DNA of 64,000 nucleotides from Durusdinium trenchii (taxonomy: Eukaryota; Sar; Dinophyceae; Suessiales; Symbiodiniaceae): assembly GCA_963970005.1 (NCBI GenBank), contig CAXAMN010021573.1:679143-743142 (forward strand). Reading direction: 5' to 3'. This document shows positions 55,641 to 64,000 of the stretch, piece by piece (within the stretch, counting starts at the first letter, position 1; each line of letters opens with the position of its first letter). A model generated the notes under the pieces. The model searched no databases. It was not told where the DNA came from and saw nothing but the letters and a program-made list of their open reading frames with translations. The position numbers and the translations under genes were made by a program.

Positions 55641-55844
55641 AAGACGTGTTGCTGAGGCAAACCGGGCCGTTCTGGTTAGCATGGCCAGGTGGCAACACCC
55701 TAAGGTCGCGCACCATATCCTGGGTGAGCAGCATAGCAACGGTCCTGTGGACAGACTGTTTGGCTGGGTGCGCGCTTGGATTGAAGCATTCCTCGCAAGA
55801 CCGCCCAATATATTCCTTGGATATCTTCTTTCTTGCTACATAGT

Positions 55845-56160
55845 GAACACCGATCCATCAGGCCCAAAGTTTCACATCGTGAAGTTTGATCCAGGCGAGA
55901 ACCGCAGCCAAGGACTTTCTTTCACTGCCCCAGTTTCATTGCAACCAGAACCTACAACTTGGCAGCTCGAAGAAAAGTGGTTGCTCATGGCATCCAGGTT
56001 GCCAATCGCCTTTTTAGCGATGTTGCGGACACTGCTCCAGACTGAACCATTTGCTCAATGCTGGAGTTGAAGGCAGATGCGGAAGTGAAACAATCGAAGG
56101 CTGACGTCACTGATGACAAGGCGAAGGAGGATCCTTGCATGGAACCGTGAGAGGGCAAAA
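55845..56160 (+). CDS. candidate exons, unknown (may precede the SGNH-like relic)
   Basis: One frame reads TDPSGPKFHIVKFDPGENRS and then SLQPEPTTWQLEEKW. A later frame reads LKADAEVKQSKADVTDDKAK. Both look coding but the reverse strand is open as well. No family recognised. Confidence 0.3.
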
Positions 56161-56642
56161 CTCCTACTCCAACAGTGTTGACAGCATGGTTCAAAAAACG
56201 ATTGATCGGAAGGCCCTCAACCAACGCAACCTAAGCCTTAGACACCATCAAGCGGATATTTCCAATATCACGTATTGAAATAGTCATGCCAACCAGCTCA
56301 ACTGGCAGGCTGGCTTTGCAGCAACCCGTTCATTGTCGAACAACGCGTTCACTGTCGCGCGGAGAAAGCTGGGTACCAGGACAGGTGAACCAGCATCGAG
56401 ATGAGGAGTGGGCTTCTGTCCCGGGCCCGGCTGCAGCCAAGATGCAGAACATCTGCAGCGAAGAAGTGCCGCCAAGCGGCCGCTCTGAAGCCTACATCTT
56501 CGAGCTTGTCATAATCTTCATTAACGGCTTCTGCGTTTGAGTATAGGAACATAAAAGTCTGTGCTTTTTGTCTGCCATCTGCTCGCGTAGGCCACCCTCG
56601 CATAGGCGTCCGAATCGATAAAGCCCATAAGGAGCTCATGGA

Positions 56643-57134
56643 GTGCAACCCTGCACGCGTCATGACCCAATTGCCTTGCCCGGGGGACCCATGGTCGATT
56701 TCATCTTGGGAGACTCATCGATGGCACTGGTTGATGAAGCGGTTTACGCTGACTGTACACCCCAAAAGATCATAAAAGATCAAACGCAACGTTGGCGAAT
56801 ACCTCAAAGAGGGCGGGCCTTCACTGTTGACAGACAAGTGCGGTTCGGTCCATTGCTCCCTCCACTGGGGGAAAGGGCTCAAGCAGATTATTGACGGCAT
56901 TGAATTCTGCCTGGAGAACAAAAGATGTCTGGGAGACGTTGCAGCGGTCATCGTGGTTAGCTATGCCGGACACGATGTGTATACGGCAATCACGGATTCG
57001 TTGAGAATCCCTGGGTGGATACTAATGTCCTTCACCGCAATCCCGCGAAACAGCGGGCGGCCTATGCATGGCAAGCGCAGCTGGCTGAGAAGCGGCCGTG
57101 GAGCAAAAGCCTTTCTTCAATGAATTCAACATAG
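56643..57134 (+). pseudogene. SGNH-hydrolase-like domain, frameshifted relic
   Basis: Three pieces of one domain lie in different frames. Frame one has MVDFILGDSSMALVDEAVYA, with a GDS motif as in SGNH block I. Frame two has VHCSLHWGKGLKQIIDGIEF and VAAVIVVSYAGHDVY, a GHD in place of the GxND block. Frame three has GNHGFVENPWVDTNVLHRNP and AAYAWQAQLAEKRPW. The step between frames two and three is the two bases at 56983-56984; without them the motif would run on. The step between one and two lies near 56770, beside an in-frame TAA in frame two. No intron fits such short distances, so the copy is probably dead. The family resembles SGNH-like domains repeated in Symbiodinium-type genomes (recall). 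Confidence 0.5.
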
Positions 57135-57139
57135 CTAAT

Positions 57140-58400
57140 ACATACTTTAACGATCCACTGCACACGATGTCCTCTCCAACAGGGTGATTTTGGAAAGTCA
57201 CAAAGGCCCACCATCAAAATGCCAGGAGCCATGAGGAAGTCAGCTGCTTTGGCTGCAGCTTCTGGTTGTATCATATTTTGTGGGCTCACAGCCTGGCCGT
57301 TTTTACCACCCTGTCCGGCCTGGGCTTTTGCGTGCAGGGCAGGCCTTCCACACCTTTGGCCCTGGCCTGGCGGGTTTCGAATCTGCCGTGTGGCACCCTC
57401 TCCAGCCACATTTCTACACAGAGCAACATGGGCTATAGGCTATGGCGACGCACGAACGAGGAAAGTCCCCGCGGACGGAACCTTTTGCAATGGTACAGGC
57501 GACATGCGTAGCATTATGCGTAACATCCTTTATTGTAGTGTACAAGGTTTAAGAACCAAACAAGAACTATTCACATGTCCCAATGACTGAGTCGAATTCA
57601 ATGGGTGGGCGTGAAACATGCGTGTGATGTCAGAAAAAAACTGTTTTAAAAGGCCACCAAAAGCATCTAAAAGTCAGCAATTACCATAATTATATATATA
57701 TATGAGTATGATGTTCTCATGTGAGGAATTCTCCATCAGTTCCATCCAGTCCCACCTTAGCGCAAGCGGTTTCCTTGCTACACCATTGAAATCTTCACGT
57801 GTGGCCAATCTCGCCTGCATGTTCTGCATCGATTGGACGCTGTGTGCTTCGGTGTTTGTGGGGTTTGTGGGTGACCACCTATTCCCCAACAATCCATGTA
57901 TCCCAGACAAATGAAATCCTATATACCAGACAGTTCTCTGTGACCGCTTTGGTTTTTTCTGTGAAGTGACCGCGATGAAAGGGTCACTTATCGAAGAGGT
58001 CACTTGCATGATTTTCAAAGAGGTCACTTACCTCATAACGAGGTCACTTAAGAACCCTTGATTGTGGCATTGGGTCCACTGAGTGACTTAGCCTTCAATC
58101 AAAGAACCTCATGGCATCCCATGGCATCCATGGTTGAGGATGTATTCCAATAACTCTACAACATAAAATTCTGGTGTGGTCCACGAGGCCATCTATAAAC
58201 ACTAGGGTTGGGCCAGGTTGGGAAACCTTCATCCACCCCCCTCCCATCCGATTTCCGCACGCCACTCACCCCTGGTCACGCACGTGGACACCGACATCTT
58301 CATCGGTGTCATCCAGCAGCTTCCAAGGAGACATGGGCAAGGGTTGAAGCTTGTTGTGGGGCAGCTTCGGGCTACAAGGTTTACTGTATGATTGTGTCCC
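57140..58400. other. no gene recognised; GAGGTCACTT repeats
   Basis: Frames at 57200-57590 are weak and Pro/Trp-rich. At 57955-58050 GAGGTCACTT occurs four times, beside a related AGTGACCGCG phrase. The two convergent coding blocks (+ to the left, - to the right) meet here. Confidence 0.4.
57955..58050. repeat. GAGGTCACTT repeat, four copies
   Basis: GAGGTCACTT occurs four times within 100 bp. Near matches (AAGAGGTCACTGAAAG) occur at 20778 and in shorter form at 20725. Confidence 0.65.
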
Positions 58401-58403
58401 ATG

Positions 58404-61382
58404 TCATCCTTGGTTCAAGACCCTTTGCCATCTCAGGCAGATAAAAGCACAGTATCTATTTAGAACTTGCAGTTCAAGGTGCCGTGCACTTGCTTTTGTA
58501 CACATTGATTTCACCTTTCCAACCATGTCTTCATCTCCATAACATGCAACCCAAAGCGGGTTAACCTTTCTGCACTGGTCATAGACTATGTGTTCTAGTC
58601 GGTGAAGCTTGGGTCGCAGTTTCCACAACAGGCGCGATTGGGACATTGCCTCACTGGCCAGCGCATTCAAAGCACTGTGGTAAAGGTAATTGCACTCCTG
58701 CAAGAAGGGAACACCACAAGTCACCAAACCTTTGCTTTCAAAAACATTGTCGACATAAATTGGTATAAGCTTGATCATATGCACTCCTCAAGCTGGCGGA
58801 TTCTGTCTTCCGCAAGAAGTGCACCTTGTCCAGACATTGCCCTCCGCATGCCATACAGATTCACGAACACAGCTGCGCGCAACCTTGCACGATGGAAATC
58901 TCACACGAGAAATTAGAAATGCTCCACAATTTGGATCACCACTCCCAAATGCAGCAAAAAAACATAGCATGCTCGTTTTCCGGCTCCTGCTGAACGATTC
59001 CCAGGCAAACGCCCATTAGCCACTTGGCTAGCACAACTGATTCCTCGGATCATGCCACTGCGCATCCCACTCATGGTGCAAAATGGTGCAAACATGTCCA
59101 TATTGCTGAACCATAGAGGGCCCTAGCTTCCGCAGCATTCATGTGTTTTTGTGCCAGGGTAGGATATTCTTTTCCTCCTTGACAGTGTAGGTGTTTCCTG
59201 AGTTAAATTGTGGAGCGGGACCTTGAAAAAAACAAAAGTCTTCAAACATGTGCCACCACCCAGACACACACACACACATGCACAGGACTTTTTCAAAAAC
59301 AAGCCACAGTGAGAAGACACGCCCTTTGTTTCCTGAGGATTTGGGTGCATTCTCTAAAGGATCGATATCACACTAGGCAATCCAAGAGCTAAGTCCAATT
59401 CTAATCTTGTGTTCTCGACATTGCTTCACAAACTGCACATGTGCACAGCGAAGCCGGTCATCAATATTGGCACCTGCACATGTGTATGTTGTTGTGTCGC
59501 AAGTGGGGTCGGAAATGAAAAAGGATGCTAGTTAGCAGGGACCTGGCCATATGTGGTCACTTTCACATAACTCCAGTAGTGCCTCATGCCAGGCATGAGC
59601 TACACACAAACCTTTTCCTTTTGGAAAGCGAACATACGATGCAGCGGCTCTTATGAAACCAAATGCTGACGAAACACTGAAGCAGCTGCCTCTGGGACAA
59701 GTGTCAAATCAACAACATGAAGCCAATCTCCTGAAACAACCTCGATGTGCCAGCCGCTGAGGTTGGTCCACGGGTTGTATCGACATCCATTGGCAAACTC
59801 ATCACTGGAAACCTGAGATATCCAAACCAAAAAGGGACATATCACTGTACAGCTCAGCGCACTATACAAACTGGTGCAAAAAAGAAGCGCGTGTTTGTCT
59901 GTGTGGAGCTGACTTCCCATGCAAAGTGTAACAGCAGGGGCCAGCAGCAGAGGTCGCAGCACAAAACCAACAGGGATGGGAACTGACCCAAGACTTCTGT
60001 GGATGGTATGCTCTTTGGAGATATTTATCATCTCCTTTATGGCAGGTCAGAACTGCCTTCCATCCACAAGCAATGGGAAGGCCAGCTTTGTGCTTCCGGG
60101 ATTCAAGTGGCCTTTGCCATGGGTCTGTTCCAGACCAAACACCCTGCTGGAGCTCTTCGAGGCTCCAGCATAGCCAAACATCTAGCATGTCCCATGTGGC
60201 GTTGCAACAACGCTGGTTGTCTGTGACATAGACCAGCATACGGCTGTCCCATGGTGACTTTCCACCAACCAGCAGAGATGACAGTGTGCACACACAAAAG
60301 CTTCTGCGTCTATGAGACTCTGCATCGTCGGCGTGGATCATGATTGGAACAACCTCCTTGAGGTTTGTTGCCTAGGAACGCTAGCTGTTGTTTTTTGAAA
60401 GTGTGTAGCAATAGTACAGCATGATCAACCCTCAGGCTTTCACTGGGTTTGACAGCACTGGATGCTGATGAAACCAAGATGTGTTCTTGTTCCGCTCCCA
60501 AAAGGCCAATAGTACCTCCCAAACAGTGGCAGCTAGCTTTACATGTTGTAGCTTCATACTTCACCTGAAAAGGGTAGCTCTACACTAGCAAGTCCAATTG
60601 CACCAAAGGGCGTGTTCATCATCACCTAGAAAGCGTTGTTGAAAGAGCTTCTGATCATATGCAAAAATTGACCCAAACCTCACGCACTGCGCACCAATGT
60701 TTTCTGTACACACACACACACAGTGTAAGCATGTGCCAGCACATGTTGTGTCAAGAAGCAATTCTGATGGCAAAAACATTGGCATTGTGCCCAGTTCGTA
60801 CTCAGATTGTTCATCTCGCCCAGGATCAAAGATCACCACTGGAATCCTTATGTGTCTGGACTTGGACGATTCCCATGAAAAAAACATAGCTCAAGATGGA
60901 AATTCTCAACTCACACCAATCATGTGCATTTCCCACCAATAGCGCATAATGTCAAGGCTCTGAATAGGCCTGGGCAACATGTCCCTCCATGGTTGCCGGT
61001 CCAGCCACTTCCAGAACATGCGTGGTCCATTTGTAGCATGTCCACGGTCAAAACGGAGAAGCTCCCGCAAGGATTTCCTCAAGTCAAGATAGTCAAGTAC
61101 AGATTGCACAAGTCTTGTAATTACACATCATGGATTGAAACCAGCTCCAGCAGTGTGTGCATACAAGTATCGGCAACAGCCGTTGTGGAAAGCGATTCTT
61201 AATGAGAGCAAACATGGTCATCAATGTGGTCAGGCTTACCTGAGAGCTGGAATGAACCAACCCTCAAACACAGGGGGGTGTATCAAGCATAACAAAAACA
61301 TATTAAGCCAAAGTACTGGTCGCCCAAGTTCTAGGAAGTCTTCCACCAAATCCAACGGATGGGACGCTTTACCGGACATCAT
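58404..61382 (-). CDS. dinoflagellate-specific repeated family protein (HxDDAESHRRRSF), multi-exon, nearly complete
   Basis: Eleven exons on minus: 61382-61240 (ATG, then SGKASHPLDLVEDFLELG), 61113-60917, 60889-60737, 60703-60612, 60564-60430, 60371-59872, 59812-59678, 59582-59543, 59473-59396, one not located, 58883-58787, 58697-58404 (TGA). Phases agree at all junctions found except 60371-59872 to 59812-59678, where the exact donor is unclear. Donors include GT, GC and GA. Motifs in order: MFWKWLDRQPWRDMLPRP; HADDAESHRRRSF; HKGDDKYLQRAY; WVSSHPCWFC; VSGDWLHVVDLTL; LRPKLHRLEHIVYD; NPLWVACYGDEDMVGKV. I recall this motif set from many uncharacterised Symbiodinium proteins. The His/Asp-rich motifs and the C-x2-C pair suggest a metal-dependent enzyme or a tamed transposase, but the function is unknown. 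No membrane segment. Confidence 0.7.
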
Positions 61383-61949
61383 ACACAACTGCCAGTTCTA
61401 TGAGCTTGCATATACACAGTTGACATTTGTACATTGTCCAACACTTTACATGCATGCATAGAATTATATAGTATCATTTGGACCACACTCACACACACAC
61501 ACAAAAAACTCATGTCCCCCTAAACCAGCCAAAGCGATGCGCCAGGAGCAGTCCAAAGTAAAGACAAATCGAGGCAAGAAGTCGTGATTTCAGACATGGA
61601 GAGTTGGGATGGGCTATTGTTTCAAAGCAGCCCGCCTTTCAGGTCAACAACCCCAATGATCTAGTTACGCACGATGCTTTCATCGTGTTGAAAAGAGACA
61701 CAAGCCAGGCTCAGGATGTCTAGCAGCTAGCAGCTAGCGGGTTTTGAAGGAACGGCTCATGAACAACTGTTTTCCACAACTCCTGAGGGCTAAGGCTTGT
61801 TTCTACCCCTGGAGCCACAGGTGAAAGGATATAGGCATACCCACATCAAATCACCAGACTTCAAACCTTTTGTCGATTTATGTTGATTTGTTTGTGGCAT
61901 ATGTTTCCAAAAGAATCAAAACACCAACTGCTTGAAAGGGATGGGCAGC
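61383..61949. other. spacer between the two minus-strand genes
   Basis: About 570 bp with an (AC)n tract near 61485-61505. A short minus frame at 61500-61590 looks weakly coding. Confidence 0.4.
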
Positions 61950-64000
61950 CTACTTCCCTTCCTCCTCCTCCGATGCATCGTCTTCAGATGATGCAGCACT
62001 ATGCTCTTCAGCGGGTGCCTTCTTTCGAGGCTGGGAGCCTTTTGCCAAATTTACGCGGCGCTTCGCGTCTCGCACATCATGCTCCACCACATTCACCTCA
62101 AAAGTGCAGGCAGTATGAATGGGTCAAGATTGTTTAAATACATTGGAATGAACTGCTTGCTGAAAGCTATATTTTCAATTGAGCCACCCAAGATTTCTGA
62201 CTGTTGATGAACTCTCGGGCCCTGTCAACATCGATAGCAGAAACCGGCTGGTTGGCCAAGTCTTCAGCTTGTTCCCCATGATCTGGCATCAACACCTTGT
62301 GAGCCTCCAATGCACGCACCTGAGACATGAACACGGGCCCTTCGTGTCAAATATGTTTGACCCCTTTTGCGAAGTGGGAGTAGTGGAGACATGTGGAGAG
62401 CTTAAACTCTTCTAGGCACCGGCTCCGTGGAGTTCTGAACTTTGTAGGTATCCAGGTCAGCGAGGCACTGGTCAAGATCAGTGTTCAACTTCTTCAACCT
62501 GAGATTGATATTTCGATATATGCGCACGGTACACATGCATACAACATGCATGCAGTGTAGAAGCTTGTTGTTATAGGCCTTTGCATCTTTCAGTGCATTC
62601 TCTGCCGGTGTCTTCTCTTTGGGCGTCTTCTTCTTTTTGGTTTTGATCTCACCAGTCTTTAGATCCATCAGAGTCTTGCTCTCTAGATCCTCAAGTCCAC
62701 GGCCCAACTCCTTCGCTACTAGTTTTTTGCCTCCTTACTTCTTACTCTCCCACCCACCTTGATACTTGTGGTGCCACGACTCCCAGTTGTCCGCTCCTCA
62801 AGCACATCCTTGAGAATCTTGTACATCTTGGCCTTTGGGTGTGCACTCTGTGGGTGCTGCACACCAGCCTGACCTGAGGGGCAGCCCGAATATATCAAAA
62901 ACTCTTATTATACATGGGGTTCAAACCTTGCCTTTAACAAGATCTTTGATGAACTCTTTGGCAGCCTTCCCCTTTCCAAACTTTTTCTCTAGCTGAAAAA
63001 TTGTCATCGTCACATATCTGTCGCGGCGGCTCTCCTCCGCATACCGGATGTATTCTTCCTCCACTTCTATGGAGTCAACCCCATTGTTGGTGATGAAGGT
63101 TTTCAACATTGTGAACCTCAGCAACTTCATCGTCATAAAAATATATTGCATATATATATGCAACAACCCCTGCAATCGAGAAGCCGGTCGGTATCTGAAC
63201 ACATTTGCCACTTCGAAAGAAGTCCGGGGTTGGCGGATCGATGAACTGCCCGACGAAGGGCACTGTACTGTCTCTTACGCTCATCAGGGCTCATGTCAGC
63301 TGGTGAAGCCATGGCCAAAATGGCCTCCTTTTCTTCAGGAGTTGGGTCCTTCAAACGCTTTGGCACCTTTTTTCCTGCCAAGATTTACAGAACAACCTAC
63401 ATGATCGTGACAAACTGCTAAACCCAAACACGAGCATGCATATATTTAAGGGGTCCTCCGTTATTCTTTTTGGATCCACTGGTATCGGTGCTTCCCGGTG
63501 ATGACGAGGTGGCTGGTGTGCCAGCACGGGTTGAAGGAGTTGCACTCTCTCCCAAAGCGGCCACAAGATCCACGCTTGGCATAGTCTTGACAGTCTCAAT
63601 GGGCTTTGGAGTGGCGGTGGGAGCATGCGCAGCCTCCAACAAAACAAACATCACAAATTTGGTCTGGTGCAAGGCTAGTGTGCGCCAGTTCTAGGATAGG
63701 AGGATATAGGCGGTCAAAAAAGAAGCCTGCCTCAGCAGCACTGAACTCACCATCAGATCCCGAAAGCTCATCGTCAACCTCCGGTCTCATTCTCTTCTTC
63801 TCAGGGGAAAGTCCAGTCGGTCCACCAGACTTGCGCTTCTCCTTCTCCACATTTGCAACTTTCTTCCGCTTTGACACCTTCCCTTCATCGTCATCCTTCT
63901 TTTTCTTCACAGCCTTCTTGGAAGTCTCATCCTCCGTTGAAGTCTTCTCAGCCTTCTTGTCTTCGTTTGCCTTCTCTCGCTTCTTTTTCTTCTTCTCAGC
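61950..64000 (-). CDS. dinoflagellate-specific Lys-rich family protein (PGLLSKW / FQLEKKFG), multi-exon, runs off the right edge
   Basis: Exons on minus: 64000-63731 (Lys/Glu-rich, nuclear-type, SPEKKRMRPEVDDELSGSDG), 63633 to about 63456 (Ser/Thr/Pro-rich), 63374-63185 (ALRRAVHRSANPGLLSKW), 63116-62927 (YIRYAEESRRDRY, MTIFQLEKKFGKGKAAKEF), 62868-62758 (AKMYKILKDVLEERT), 62730 to about 62530 (LVAKELGRGLEDLESKTLMD, Lys-rich), 62498-62420, 62319-62188, 62096-61950 (ending SEDDASEEEEGK, TAG). Phases match where boundaries are clear; donors are GC and GT. The parts at 62868-62758 and 62730-62530 are only 27 bases apart and in different frames, so a frameshift may be present. I recall this layout from many uncharacterised Symbiodinium proteins. 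Charged, mostly helical, no enzyme motif. Confidence 0.7.

Noticed and set aside
55155..55808. Cys/Gly-rich, Val-rich and Gln-rich proteins
   Set aside because: Low-complexity GTT/GTG/CTG DNA read in different frames.
57385..57402. tRNA-like GTTTCGAATC
   Set aside because: No pairing arms around it.
63305..63322. Leader-like GCCATTTTGGCC on minus
   Set aside because: Lies inside a coding exon and matches only the middle of the leader.

Overview
The window looks like nuclear DNA of a dinoflagellate, most likely a Symbiodiniaceae-type alga (inference). There are no long continuous genes, bacterial operons or Shine-Dalgarno-type starts. Coding sequence lies in many short exons. Their acceptors are mostly AG followed by G, and their donors are mostly GC (sometimes GT or GA), a pattern described for dinoflagellates. 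Introns and intergenic DNA are full of tandem repeats, small inverted-repeat elements and the dispersed CTGCGCCTGCCACGAA-type repeat. Almost all of the longer open frames are shadows or repeat translations. Two assembly gaps are present (8160-8169 and 47113-47512).

Region 1, about 0.2-25.2 kb, + strand: one voltage-gated cation channel gene. I could read exons for S1, half of S2, S3, a very regular S4, the S4-S5 linker, S5, the pore turret, pore helix, filter, S6 and the conserved segment after S6. They lie in the right order, and nearly all splice phases match. The first half of S2, the S1-S2 linker and the C-terminal tail were not found. Candidate N-terminal cytoplasmic exons precede S1. 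The introns hold a 1.8 kb satellite of 13-bp units, 73-bp and 61-bp tandem arrays, a 1.6 kb element with 35-bp inverted ends, and a 447-bp near-identical duplication.

Region 2, about 25-52 kb: sparse and repeat-rich. It holds isolated probable exons on both strands: a minus-strand membrane-anchored fragment at 33.2-33.6 kb, a + strand terminal exon at 35.4-35.65 kb, a small + strand gene at 37.3-38.4 kb, a gag-like retroelement-associated exon at 39.2-39.6 kb, and weaker candidates. Two TA-flanked MITE copies lie at 30.1 and 51.6 kb.

Region 3, 52-55.2 kb, + strand: part of a WD40-repeat protein gene. A 12-base match to the 3' end of the dinoflagellate spliced leader lies just upstream.

Region 4, 55.2-64 kb: a low-complexity block, a frameshifted SGNH-hydrolase-like relic on +, then two minus-strand multi-exon genes arranged head to tail. 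These belong to large dinoflagellate-specific families of unknown function. The downstream one (58.4-61.4 kb) can be read almost from ATG to stop. The upstream one runs off the right edge.

The genes do not form a visible pathway. The same-strand runs (+ to 57 kb, then minus) fit the unidirectional gene blocks known in dinoflagellates. All gene models were made by eye from splice phase and family motifs, without alignment tools.
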